Both the position numbers and the translations under genes were made by a program. Below, in pieces: positions 8,509 to 15,878 of a DNA stretch of 36,716 nt. The notes under the pieces were generated by a model. The model ran no database searches, was not told the DNA's origin, and saw nothing but the letters and a program-made list of their open reading frames with translations. Within the stretch, counting starts at the first letter, position 1. The number at the start of each line of letters is the position of its first letter. The DNA comes from an uncultured Veillonellaceae bacterium (GTDB lineage: Bacteria; Bacillota; Negativicutes; Selenomonadales; Selenomonadaceae), in the NCBI GenBank assembly GCA_902801565.1, contig CADCIX010000030.1, forward strand, positions 1 to 36,716. The letters are read 5' to 3'.

Positions 8509-9255
8509 TCAGCCAACACGTCCCACACGCCAAACCAGCTGCCCTCCCAATGCATCCTTCTGGCGGGAGATGAGTTTCTCAATCCCCTGTCCGGCATAGC
8601 CCAGGAGCGCATCCATCTCCTGCCGTGAAAAAGGGCGCCCCTCGCCGGTTCCCTGTACCTCCACAAACTGGCCCGCTCCTGTCATGACCACATTCATGTC
8701 CACCAGTGCCTTGGAATCCTCCTCATAGCAGAGATCAAGAATCGGCTCTCCCTCATGGGAAATCCCCACGGAAATCGCCGCGAGAAAATCCTTCACGGGA
8801 AAAGCATTTCCGGGCTTATAGAAGGTTTCGCATGCCTCCACCAGAGCAATGAACGCCCCTGTAATGGAGGCCGTCCTCGTGCCGCCATCCGCCTGCAGCA
8901 CATCGCAGTCAATCATGACGGTGCGCTCCCCCAGAGCCTTCATGTCCACCACGGAACGCAGGGAGCGACCAATGAGCCGTTGTATCTCCTGGGTTCTCCC
9001 CGACTGCCTTCCACGGGATGCCTCCCTCTGGGCGCGCGTGGCCGTGGCTCCTGGGAGCAGGGAATACTCTGCCTTCACCCATCCCTCGCCGGTTCCCTTG
9101 AGGAAAAATGGAACATGATCTTCCACGGATGCGGCACAGATGACCTTCGTATTCCCCATTTCGATGAGCACAGAGCCATCGGGATACCGCTGGAATCCCC
9201 GCGTCAGTCGCAAAGGCCGCATTTCGTCCGGCCTGCGTCCATCCGGTCTTGGCAT
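8509..9255 (-). CDS. rph: Ribonuclease PH
   Basis: The 248-residue protein is a phosphorolytic 3'-to-5' exoribonuclease that trims tRNA 3' ends. The N-terminal family motif [12 protein letters not shown] is present, followed by [12 protein letters not shown] and the phosphate-binding GGTR at about 124-127. Metal-binding aspartates are at about 174 and 180 in ILDLCYEED. The start is ATG 9255, preceded by GAAGGAG; a frame extension to 9312 would overlap a terminator hairpin and has no ribosome site. A rho-independent hairpin lies just upstream, so rph-rdgB-phosphoesterase is partly separated from the preceding genes. Confidence 0.95.
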   Translation of the reverse strand: MPRPDGRRPDEMRPLRLTRGFQRYPDGSVLIEMGNTKVICAASVEDHVPFFLKGTGEGWVKAEYSLLPGATATRAQREASRGRQSGRTQEIQRLIGRSLRSVVDMKALGERTVMIDCDVLQADGGTRTASITGAFIALVEACETFYKPGNAFPVKDFLAAISVGISHEGEPILDLCYEEDSKALVDMNVVMTGAGQFVEVQGTGEGRPFSRQEMDALLGYAGQGIEKLISRQKDALGGQLVWRVGRVG

Positions 9256-9277
9256 AGTCTCCTTCACTCCCGTCAAA

Positions 9278-9308
9278 GAAAAATGAGGCCCTTCCTGCAA
9301 GACCTCAT
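9278..9308 (-). terminator. Rho-independent terminator between the CofE-like gene and rph
   Basis: ATGAGG (9308-9303) pairs with CCTCAT (9288-9283), with a shorter CTT/AAG helix inside, and is followed on the minus strand by TTTTTC. It lies 20 bases after the CofE-like stop codon and could act as a terminator or attenuator before rph. Confidence 0.65.
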
Positions 9309-9327
9309 CCACTTTTCAAAAACGCAC

Positions 9328-9984
9328 TCACTGCTTCTCTTGATATTGCCTGTAATTCTTGATGATGCAGATCGGTGTCTTCTGGGAGGCATTGCCAAAG
9401 GGATTGTCAATGAGAAGCTTTGCTGCCAATTCGCCGTTCAGCCCCTTGCTTACCCCTACGACACGGGAACGCTTGAGGTCATTGACATCGGCAATCATGG
9501 CGCCGAAACAGCCCATACGTTCCTTGATCCGGCCTGCCACATCATCGGGATCCTTCGGCCCGTAGACAATGCACTTGTCAAAGGGCGGCATGGTCCCCGT
9601 CACATCATCAATGAGAGCTGTCTGCTCTCCGCCCCACTTGTAGAAGAGACCGCCCTGTCCCACAAGCTTTCCGAGGAATCCGGCAAAAAGCGCAAAGGCC
9701 ACGCGCCATTTCCCCTCCACATCCATCAGAGACTGCATGCCGTGGGGACTTGCCAGGCTGCCGTAGTCAGGAATAAAGCGGCAGCAGAACTGCGCCACCC
9801 GCGAAATCTTCAGGTCCTCGGGACGCACGAACCGCCCCTGGGTAATCGCCACAACGCTTTCCGCGCAGCAGACAATATCATCTTTTCCCACATTCTGCCG
9901 GGTATAATGCTCGATGCTGTCCACGATATCATCATTTTCTGTCAGGATGCGCGTAGGCACCGGTATCAATTCCATCTCTGCCAT
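9328..9984 (-). CDS. F420-0:gamma-glutamyl ligase (CofE)-like protein
   Basis: The 218-residue product resembles the CofE family, which adds glutamate to coenzyme F420-0. Family-like features are the N-terminal segment [19 protein letters not shown] (about 36-54) and the C-terminal block with [17 protein letters not shown] and [12 protein letters not shown]. The second of two nearby ATGs is used (9984) since AAGGAGG lies 7 bases before it. No F420 synthesis gene is nearby, and Negativicutes are not known to make F420, so the true substrate is unknown; amide or peptide ligation to another acid is possible. It follows the unknown membrane-anchored gene by 12 bases and ends at a terminator. Confidence 0.75.
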   Translation of the reverse strand: MAEMELIPVPTRILTENDDIVDSIEHYTRQNVGKDDIVCCAESVVAITQGRFVRPEDLKISRVAQFCCRFIPDYGSLASPHGMQSLMDVEGKWRVAFALFAGFLGKLVGQGGLFYKWGGEQTALIDDVTGTMPPFDKCIVYGPKDPDDVAGRIKERMGCFGAMIADVNDLKRSRVVGVSKGLNGELAAKLLIDNPFGNASQKTPICIIKNYRQYQEKQ

Positions 9985-9996
9985 GGTCATCCCTCC

Positions 9997-10548
9997 TTAA
10001 TATTTTGCCGGCACAACGCCTGCAAGAGCAGCGATCTCTGACGCCGGAAGCACAACACGTATTTTGCGGTAACGCCAGGGCGTACGCCCCACTTCCATCC
10101 AAATGAGCTCCAAGGGAAGATCCACCATATGTTCCAGTGCCTCCTTGAGCTTCATGCCCTTGCGGGCTGTCAGGCGCACCTTCATGAGAATGTTCAGCCG
10201 GTCCAGCTTGTCTCCCTTTTTATAGACGAGCACCGCTTCGAAATAATCATCCTCACGGGGGCAGCCTTCGCACTCCGCCTTGCCCCGCGCGTCAATGCCG
10301 TCATACTGCTCATAGGGAAGCAGCGGACGCACGAAAGCATCCATGATGGTGGCGCACTGCTTGCCCTCATTGACAAAGGGAATCTTCGTGGAAAGGAGAA
10401 TGCTCTCCTCCGTCTGTTCCTCCACCTCAAAAGGTGTTCGCTGCTCCGGATATACCACCAGTTTCTCCAGCCCTACTGCTGCGAAATAAAGCTTCACAAG
10501 AATGAAGCTGAACACGGCCAGTCCAATGATTCCATACAAAACAACCAA
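9997..10548 (-). CDS. Unknown membrane-anchored protein with a CEGC motif
   Basis: I do not recognise this 183-residue protein. It starts with one hydrophobic segment (about 3-27) that should anchor it in the inner membrane, followed by a mixed soluble domain. Cysteines at 65, 93 and 96 (CEGC) might bind metal or be redox active. A TTG start at 10548 is supported by AGGGGG 7 bases upstream. The stop of the thioesterase gene is 11 bases upstream and the CofE-like gene follows after 12 bases, so the three form an operon. No function can be assigned from the sequence. Confidence 0.75.
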   Translation of the reverse strand: MVVLYGIIGLAVFSFILVKLYFAAVGLEKLVVYPEQRTPFEVEEQTEESILLSTKIPFVNEGKQCATIMDAFVRPLLPYEQYDGIDARGKAECEGCPREDDYFEAVLVYKKGDKLDRLNILMKVRLTARKGMKLKEALEHMVDLPLELIWMEVGRTPWRYRKIRVVLPASEIAALAGVVPAKY

Positions 10549-10559
10549 AACAATGCCCC

Positions 10560-11000
10560 CTAATTTCCCTTTGCGGCTTTTTCCGCATCTTCGGCTGCCA
10601 TGGCAGCCTCCAGTTTCAAGTAATACTTGTCGGGAAGCCGCGTGATATGTCCGGTCTCCCTGCTCGTGTAGACATTCTGTGTATGCCCCGTCACAAGCAC
10701 CGTACCGTCGGATTTCCTCAGTACACGATAATCAAAGGCCATCTTGACCCGTGTCAGGGCCGTCGCGGTGGTCTCAATGACAAGATCGTCATCATAGTAT
10801 CCCGGCGAGAGGTATTTCGCCTGCACATCCGTAATGGGAAAGACGAAACCATCCTCCATCATGTCGTTCAGCGTGATGCCAATGGATCTTAAATACTCCA
10901 CCCTGCCAATCTCAAACCAACGGATGTAGTTCGCATGGTGAACCACTGCCATCGCATCCGTGTCATAGAAATTCACCCTGTACTCCGCAACCACTGACAA
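10560..11000 (-). CDS. YbgC/4-hydroxybenzoyl-CoA thioesterase family hotdog protein
   Basis: The 146-residue protein is a single hotdog-fold acyl-CoA thioesterase. The family motif YDTDAMAVVHHANYIRWFE spans about 12-30 and contains the usual catalytic aspartate. The central segment VQAKYLSPGYYDDDLVIETT is typical of YbgC proteins. The substrate is probably a short or medium acyl-CoA, but cannot be fixed. The TTG start (11000-10998) has AGGAGG 7 bases upstream. A possible weak promoter (TTGACT at 11095-11090, TAGGCT 17 bases on) lies between murI and this gene. It leads the operon with the unknown anchored gene and the CofE-like gene. Confidence 0.88.
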   Translation of the reverse strand: MSVVAEYRVNFYDTDAMAVVHHANYIRWFEIGRVEYLRSIGITLNDMMEDGFVFPITDVQAKYLSPGYYDDDLVIETTATALTRVKMAFDYRVLRKSDGTVLVTGHTQNVYTSRETGHITRLPDKYYLKLEAAMAAEDAEKAAKGN

Positions 11001-11102
11001 ACGTATTCCTCCTGTTCACGGCATATATATAGACCGCAAGAAGCTGCTTCCAACAATCTCCAATATAGCCTAGACCAATCCTCATGCAAAGTCAAGCATT
11101 TT

Positions 11103-11885
11103 TCAACGGATGGCATCCATATCGTCCAAGCGGGCCAGATAGGACTGCAAACGCTCCAGTTCCACGGGGTCATCCACTTTTCTCCCGGAATAGAAATACT
11201 CGACGGAGAAAGACTGTTCCTCCAGGGCATCCCTCTTCCTGAGCTGGCGGATGAGCTCCCTGACCGTTCCCTCATTGCCGTCCACGAAATGCACATTGTC
11301 CGGCAGGATCTCCCGGAAAGTATCCTTGAAGTAGTTGAAATGGGTACATCCAAGCACCAGGGCAGAATACCTGGAAAAGTCGTAGGATGCCATTTGCCGT
11401 TGCAGATAATCCGAGACCTCCGGGGAACGGAATTCCGCCCGCTCCGCGAATTCCACCAATCTCGGCAGGGGCAGGAGATCCACGAGATGTTCCCTGTCCA
11501 CATGCTCAATGAGAACCTTCATTTTCTGCCCGCTGACCGTGATGGGCGTCGCCACCACCAGCACCCGATGTTCCCCATCGAGATCCAGCGCCCGCTTCGC
11601 CGCCGGTTCCATGCCGATGATCGGGATGTCATAGCGATCCCGCATCTCCTTCACCGCCACGCTCGTGGCCGTGTTGCAGGCCGTGACGATAGCCTTCACG
11701 CCCTTTCCCACAAGAAAGTCAAAGGCCTCCCCAACGAATTCCATGACCTGTTCCCGCGGCTTCACGCCATAGGGAACGTGATCCTCATCCGCAAAGAAGA
11801 TGAACTGCTCCTGCGGCAGGACCTTCATGGCATGATGCAGCACCGCCAGCCCGCCGATACCGGAGTCAAAAAAAGCGATTTTCAT
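11103..11885 (-). CDS. murI: Glutamate racemase
   Basis: The 260-residue enzyme makes D-glutamate for peptidoglycan stem peptides. The N-terminal FFDSGIGG has the conserved aspartate at 7 and serine at 8. The two catalytic cysteines are Cys70 (TACNTATS) and Cys180 (LGCTHF), with His182 beside the second. The length matches the family. The ATG at 11885 begins the conserved fold; the open frame continues about 89 codons further upstream, but only through intergenic palindromic repeats, so that extension is rejected. It lies apart from the dcw cluster, separated from ftsZ by the tRNA genes. Confidence 0.95.
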   Translation of the reverse strand: MKIAFFDSGIGGLAVLHHAMKVLPQEQFIFFADEDHVPYGVKPREQVMEFVGEAFDFLVGKGVKAIVTACNTATSVAVKEMRDRYDIPIIGMEPAAKRALDLDGEHRVLVVATPITVSGQKMKVLIEHVDREHLVDLLPLPRLVEFAERAEFRSPEVSDYLQRQMASYDFSRYSALVLGCTHFNYFKDTFREILPDNVHFVDGNEGTVRELIRQLRKRDALEEQSFSVEYFYSGRKVDDPVELERLQSYLARLDDMDAIR

Positions 11886-11925
11886 ACACAATCCCTTATT
11901 TCCAAAATACCAAACCCAATGTATT

Positions 11926-12130
11926 ATAACGCAATTGTTCAAGTTTTGCCATAGGCAAAACCTCAAATTTGCGTTTCGACGAACTTGTTTCGTCATAACG
12001 CATTGTTCAGATTTTGCCAACGGCAAAATATTCCTATTGTCGTTTCGACGAACTTGTTCGTCATAACGCAGTTGCGACACGAAGTTAGTCCCCGAAGGGG
12101 ATTCAAGTTTTTCCAGTGGAAAAACATTCA
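11926..12130. repeat. Tandem palindrome-rich intergenic repeat, period about 68-69 bp
   Basis: The motif ATAACGCA recurs at 11926, 11995 and 12063, giving spacings of 69 and 68 bases. Units 1 and 2 are close copies; unit 3 is diverged. Each unit holds small perfect palindromes: TTTTGCC-ATA-GGCAAAA, ATTTTGCC-AAC-GGCAAAAT, GACGAAC-TT-GTTCGTC, TCCCC-GAA-GGGGA and TTTTTCC-AGT-GGAAAAA. The block fills most of the gap between murI and tRNA-Ser. It looks like a REP-type extragenic element. No transposase is present. Confidence 0.8.
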
Positions 12131-12133
12131 TAT

Positions 12134-12162
12134 TTGACATCCTCTTTTTCATTTGCTATACT
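12134..12162 (+). promoter_or_regulatory. Promoter of tRNA-Ser
   Basis: TTGACA (12134-12139) and TATACT (12157-12162) are 17 bases apart. The tRNA begins 12 bases downstream, so the primary transcript needs only slight 5' trimming. Confidence 0.88.
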
Positions 12163-12173
12163 GAACCTGCTAT

Positions 12174-12262
<89 letters not shown>

Positions 12263-12273
12263 TAAGAAACGAC

Positions 12274-12316
12274 AGCCCATCCCACAGGATAGTTTCCTAT
12301 GAGGGATGGGCTTTTT
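12274..12316 (+). terminator. Terminator of tRNA-Ser
   Basis: A perfect 10-bp stem (12274-12283 with 12303-12312) is followed by TTTT on the plus strand. There is no U-tract on the minus strand, so it serves tRNA-Ser. Confidence 0.85.
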
Positions 12317-12340
12317 CCTGCAGTTTTTTCCTGCAAAGGA

Positions 12341-12367
12341 AAAGCACGCCCTTTGGCGTGCTTTTTT
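12341..12367. terminator. Bidirectional terminator between converging tRNA units
   Basis: AAAGCACGCC (12341-12350) and its exact complement (12355-12364) enclose the loop CTTT. A T-run follows on the plus strand and a shorter one on the minus strand, so it can end the Tyr-Met tRNA transcript and back up the tRNA-Ser terminator. Confidence 0.85.
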
Positions 12368-12376
12368 TGAACAATA

Positions 12377-12453
12377 TGGTGGCGGCACAGAGACTTGAAC
12401 TCCGGACACTGCGGGTATGAACCGCATGCTCTAGCCAGCTGAGCTATGCCGCC
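12377..12453 (-). tRNA. tRNA-Met (elongator, anticodon CAU)
   Basis: The acceptor stem GGCGGCA/TGCCGCC, anticodon loop TTCATAC and an encoded CCA are visible. The body resembles the Bacillus elongator tRNA-Met. It lacks the initiator-type acceptor end, and the alternative CAU-anticodon tRNA-Ile2 is less likely by overall sequence. It is transcribed with tRNA-Tyr, 4 bases downstream of it. Confidence 0.93.
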
Positions 12454-12457
12454 ATGG

Positions 12458-12543
12458 TGGTGGGCAGGGATGGATTCGAACCATCGTAATCCGAAGATGA
12501 CAGATTTACAGTCTGTTGCCTTTAACCACTCGGCCACCTACCC
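12458..12543 (-). tRNA. tRNA-Tyr (anticodon GUA)
   Basis: The acceptor stem GGGTAGG/CCTGCCC contains one G-T pair. The anticodon loop is CTGTAAA, a long class II variable arm is present and CCA is encoded. It is the first of a two-tRNA unit and lies 13 bases downstream of the -10 box of a perfect promoter. Confidence 0.96.
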
Positions 12544-12556
12544 GATACAAGCAAAT

Positions 12557-12585
12557 ATTATACGCATCCAAAGGATGCCTGTCAA
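12557..12585 (-). promoter_or_regulatory. Consensus promoter of the tRNA-Tyr/tRNA-Met unit, with a palindromic spacer
   Basis: On the minus strand TTGACA (12585-12580) and TATAAT (12562-12557) are both perfect and 17 bases apart. The spacer holds GCATCC-TTT-GGATGC, a 6-bp perfect inverted repeat centred between the two boxes. The -35 box starts 7 bases after the ftsZ stop codon. Confidence 0.9.
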
Positions 12586-12592
12586 CAAGAAA

Positions 12593-13756
12593 TTACTTGC
12601 GGCGCATCCAAACGGGAATGTCAATGATATCCTGCACGCTATTCTGCTGCGTCTGAGGCTCGCTTCCGGCTCCCTGGGCCGCAGGCTGCGCTGCTGTGCC
12701 GGGTGCAGCATTTCCAAAGGAAGGCGCCTGGATGTTCCCAAGGCCAAACCCGTTCTCCACCTGCCTCGCCTCTCCCGGGTCAGCCCCAATGGAATTCGGA
12801 TTGTCAAAGCCCGTCGCTATGACGGTGACACTCACGCTGTCTCCCATGGTGTCATCAATGGAAGCGCCAAAGATGATATTGGCATCGGGATGCGCAGATT
12901 CCTGGATCGTCACAGATGCCTCATTGACCTCCATCATGCTCAGGGACTCTGCCGAGCCCGTGATGTTGAGCAGGATGCCACGGGCTCCCTGGATGCTCGT
13001 CTCCAGGAGCGGCGAATCCACTGCCGCCCGTGCAGCATTCACTGCCGCATTCTCCCCGGTTGCTTCGCCAATGCCCATGAGAGCAGAGCCCGCATTGCTC
13101 ATGATGGACTTCACATCCGCAAAGTCCAGATTGATGAGACCGGGTTTCGCGATCAGGTCAGAGATTCCCTTCACGCCCTGGCGCAATACATCATCCGCAA
13201 TGCTGAACGCCTGGGTCATTGGGGTTTTCTTGTCCACGACCTGCAACAGGCGATCATTCGGAATCGTAATGATGGTATCCACATGCTTCTTCAGGTTGTC
13301 AATGCCCATATCTGCCTTGCGACGACGAGCCGGTCCCTCAAAGGTAAAGGGCTTCGTCACAACGCCTACGGTCAATGCCCCCACCTCCCGGGCGCATTCC
13401 GCAACAACAGGAGCCGCACCTGTTCCGGTGCCGCCTCCCATTCCGGCAGTGATGAATACCATATCAGAGCCGCGCAGGGCCTCAAGAATGTCCTCCCTGC
13501 TCTCCTGCGCTGCTTTTTCGCCAATCTCCGGACGCGCACCGGCACCCAGCCCACGGGTGAGCTTCTCGCCGATCTGCATGCGTTTGGGTGCCATGGCATG
13601 CAAGAGCGCTTGTGCATCCGTGTTCACCGCTATGAACTCCACACCTTCCAACCCAAGGGAAATCATGCGATTGACGGCATTGCTTCCGCCGCCGCCTACA
13701 CCTACTACCTTGATTTTTGCAAATTGGTCCAAGCCAATATCGTCCAATTCAAACAC
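12593..13756 (-). CDS. ftsZ: Cell division GTPase FtsZ
   Basis: The tubulin homologue forms the division ring on the cytoplasmic face of the membrane. The GTP-binding tubulin signature GGGTGTG is at about 107-113 and the T7 synergy loop NLDFAD at about 209-214. A low-complexity linker leads to the conserved C-terminal tail [12 protein letters not shown], which binds membrane partners. I prefer the GTG start at 13756 (387 residues), which gives the family N-terminus [20 protein letters not shown]; an in-frame ATG at 13777 would add 7 residues but lacks a good ribosome site. No ftsA precedes it, which is unusual. It is separated from sbp by 256 bases containing an inverted-repeat element. Confidence 0.97.
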   Translation of the reverse strand: MFELDDIGLDQFAKIKVVGVGGGGSNAVNRMISLGLEGVEFIAVNTDAQALLHAMAPKRMQIGEKLTRGLGAGARPEIGEKAAQESREDILEALRGSDMVFITAGMGGGTGTGAAPVVAECAREVGALTVGVVTKPFTFEGPARRRKADMGIDNLKKHVDTIITIPNDRLLQVVDKKTPMTQAFSIADDVLRQGVKGISDLIAKPGLINLDFADVKSIMSNAGSALMGIGEATGENAAVNAARAAVDSPLLETSIQGARGILLNITGSAESLSMMEVNEASVTIQESAHPDANIIFGASIDDTMGDSVSVTVIATGFDNPNSIGADPGEARQVENGFGLGNIQAPSFGNAAPGTAAQPAAQGAGSEPQTQQNSVQDIIDIPVWMRRK

Positions 13757-13802
13757 TATAGAAAACCCCCATGACATGATACCATTTTGTTCGCTCTATG
13801 TC

Positions 13803-13926
13803 CTAGTGTCCCACCTCGTTCATATCCATAATAATTGCCCGATATGCAGTCATCTGCGTTGTCATCGTCAGTTGGCGTAGCCACCGCTACGCCGCCCTCC
13901 TCTTCCTAGCATAGGTGGGACACTAG
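13803..13926. mobile_element. MITE-like 124-bp element with perfect 14-bp terminal inverted repeats
   Basis: The ends CTAGTGTCCCACCT (13803-13816) and AGGTGGGACACTAG (13913-13926) are exact inverted copies. Inside is a second perfect hairpin, GGCGTAGC-CACC-GCTACGCC (13874-13893). No coding frame of note is present. The size, terminal repeats and lack of a gene suggest a non-autonomous mobile element or a large structured leader upstream of ftsZ. No exact flanking target duplication was found; TATG occurs near both ends, but not at the exact boundary on the left. Confidence 0.6.
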
Positions 13927-14012
13927 TATGAAAAATAACCCACTTTAATACTTTTTAATTTTACCACTATTCCCCTATAAATTCCATACAGAATAAAAAA
14001 AAATAACGAACC

Positions 14013-14345
14013 TCAATGTTTCCTTAGGATATGGCGCCGCAAAAACGCCAGATTCTGGAACATACGGAACCCGAAGGCAAGCAGTGCCACGTAATAGAGA
14101 TCGATTCCCAGGCGATCCCCCATATAGACAAGAAATGCCGCAAGAAGTGCATTCGTGAAGAAACCGCTGATGAAAACAGCATTGTCAAACTTCTCGTTCA
14201 TTGCCGCCCGCAAGCCACCAAAAACAGAGTCCAGAGAGGCAAGCAGCGCAATGGAGAAGAATTTCGCGTAGGCCATGGGTATCAGCACCGGGCTGATGGA
14301 TCCCAAGATAAGTCCCACGAGAAGCCCCAGAACAGGAAGGATCAT
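14013..14345 (-). CDS. sbp: Small basic protein Sbp (DUF1290)
   Basis: The 110-residue protein has three hydrophobic segments (about 2-24, 29-43 and 56-92, the last probably two passes) and ends in the basic tail FLRRHILRKH. It matches the DUF1290 small basic membrane proteins that sit just ahead of ftsA-ftsZ in Firmicutes. The function is unknown. Its ATG overlaps the stop of the DUF881 gene as ATGA, showing tight coupling. Here ftsZ follows directly, without ftsA. Confidence 0.88.
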   Translation of the reverse strand: MILPVLGLLVGLILGSISPVLIPMAYAKFFSIALLASLDSVFGGLRAAMNEKFDNAVFISGFFTNALLAAFLVYMGDRLGIDLYYVALLAFGFRMFQNLAFLRRHILRKH

Positions 14346-15031
14346 TTCATCCCCTCCTTCTCCGCCGCCACTTCCGCGTATTCATACTTCCGTATCCCCT
14401 TGTAGGGAGGTACATAGACCGCATCGCTTGCGGTGATTTCCAGCTGGATGCCCCAGACCTTCAAGGTCTCCACCACGCCCCCGCGCATCTTCAGCGCGTT
14501 TTCCAGGGTTGTCTTATCGCCGATGGCATGGATCTCAAAGGGTGCCGCCGAACGCACGTTGTTAACGGAGAGGGTCGGCCCCGCACAGCGGATCTCCGAA
14601 GTCCCCACCAGTCTCTGGCCATTGATGGAAATCGCCTCTGCACCCGCAGCCCTGAGTTCGTTGATGACCCTCAGGATGTCGTCATCGTGGATGACATAAA
14701 GGTTTGGGTTCTCCCCGGCCTTGGATTTCTGCGTGCTGTCATCCATCCGCACGATGACTCCCGGCCCCTCCAGCGGCATCAAGTCCGCCCGAAGCTTCAG
14801 CTCACTGTCCGTGGAATTCTCCCCGGCCTTTGCCTTGACAGCGTCGAGTTCCTCCTTGAGCGCATCCCTCTCCTTTTCCATCTGAAGCAGACGTTCCGAG
14901 AGTTCTTCCACACGCTGGTATGGCAGGGAGTGCTTCAGATCCTCCGTCGTGCGGAACTGGACGGCCAGCATGAAGCCCAAAACCATACACACACAAGCAA
15001 TCGACCAGCGTCCCTGCTTGATATTTCTCAT
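14342..15031 (-). CDS. DUF881 (YlxW/YlxX-type) membrane protein
   Basis: The 229-residue protein has a short cytoplasmic start, one membrane segment (about 10-26), a coiled coil (about 38-70) and an extracytoplasmic DUF881 domain. Recognisable blocks are GPGVIVRMDDS, the segment NELRAAGAEAISINGQRL and TLENALKMRGGVVETLKVWGI. In Firmicutes the family lies between ftsQ/divIB and sbp, as here. The exact role is unknown, but location implies division or envelope function. A GAGGAGG lies rather far (about 14 bases) from the ATG, so translation may rely partly on coupling to ftsQ. Confidence 0.88.
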   Translation of the reverse strand: MRNIKQGRWSIACVCMVLGFMLAVQFRTTEDLKHSLPYQRVEELSERLLQMEKERDALKEELDAVKAKAGENSTDSELKLRADLMPLEGPGVIVRMDDSTQKSKAGENPNLYVIHDDDILRVINELRAAGAEAISINGQRLVGTSEIRCAGPTLSVNNVRSAAPFEIHAIGDKTTLENALKMRGGVVETLKVWGIQLEITASDAVYVPPYKGIRKYEYAEVAAEKEGMK

Positions 15032-15049
15032 GAAACGACCGATTCCTCC

Positions 15050-15793
15050 TCACTGCGCTAACTTGATGAATGGCGATGAATAATTGAAATCCACATATTC
15101 TATGGGATATTTACTCGTCTTCAGATCCTCCAGGAACGTCATCGTGAGCTTTGCCTTCTCATCCAGCCGCTCCAGGGATCCCAGGCGTATCTGGACAGAT
15201 CCCGTCGTATAGGCCACCAGATAATCAGGCCCCGTAATGGCAATTTCCGAAATCTGGTTGAGAGATTCCTCGTCCAGCTGCTGCAGGAAATAGAGGATCT
15301 TCTTCACGGTCTCGTTCTCCACATCATCACCGATATACGCATCATGCAATGTAACACCGGTAATCATCGGGATTGCCATGGTCTTCAGGGCGCGATAGCC
15401 GTCTATGACCTTCCCCTGCCGGTCCATATCAAGGTAGCCGTAGTCACAGGCCACGGTTGCCACAGGCTTCCGCTCCTTGATGATCATGTCCAGCTTGTCG
15501 GGAAGGGAACGACGCACGATGGCCTCCTCAATGCGAAGGTCCTGCATGAGCCGCTTCGTCACCACATCGGTCTGAAGCTGGAACAAAGGCTCCCCGCGAT
15601 AAACCCCCGCAATCTTCATGATATCGTCCTTGGTCAGGTAGGAGGTTCCCTCGATGCGTATATCCCGCAGGGTAAAGATGGGCAAATACACTGCGATGCC
15701 GAGAATCACAGCACTGATGATGAGAAACAGGATTCCCTTCCGCATGCGACGGTGCCGCCGCTTCGGCATCCCCGTATCCTTCCCCATAGGCAT
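15050..15793 (-). CDS. ftsQ: Cell division protein FtsQ/DivIB
   Basis: The 247-residue bitopic protein begins with a basic segment (KRRHRRMRK), one membrane span (about 20-38) and then a POTRA domain starting at LRDIRIEGTSYLTKDDI. The FtsQ domain that follows holds the segment YLDMDRQGKVI. In the divisome it links FtsL and FtsB to the ring and regulates septal synthesis. AGGGGG lies 4-5 bases before the ATG. A promoter lies in the 85-base gap after ddl, so ftsQ-DUF881-sbp can be transcribed apart from the mur genes. Confidence 0.9.
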   Translation of the reverse strand: MPMGKDTGMPKRRHRRMRKGILFLIISAVILGIAVYLPIFTLRDIRIEGTSYLTKDDIMKIAGVYRGEPLFQLQTDVVTKRLMQDLRIEEAIVRRSLPDKLDMIIKERKPVATVACDYGYLDMDRQGKVIDGYRALKTMAIPMITGVTLHDAYIGDDVENETVKKILYFLQQLDEESLNQISEIAITGPDYLVAYTTGSVQIRLGSLERLDEKAKLTMTFLEDLKTSKYPIEYVDFNYSSPFIKLAQ

Positions 15794-15839
15794 ATTTCCC
15801 CCTTTGCCCTGCCGTCCAATTTAACACAAAAGATACAAA

Positions 15840-15868
15840 ATTACAAGCCTTTATCTGAAAGTCTGCAA
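15840..15868 (-). promoter_or_regulatory. Internal promoter ahead of ftsQ
   Basis: On the minus strand TTGCAG (15868-15863) and TGTAAT (15845-15840) are exactly 17 bases apart, about 45 bases upstream of the ftsQ start. Only three bases depart from consensus in total. Confidence 0.6.
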
Positions 15869-15878
15869 TTACTTCCAA

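Noticed and set aside
11926..12130. Possible CRISPR array
   Set aside because: The units are palindromic throughout with no unique spacers, only three copies are present, and no cas gene is nearby.
11886..12152. N-terminal extension of murI
   Set aside because: It is made of palindromic intergenic repeats; the conserved protein begins at 11885.
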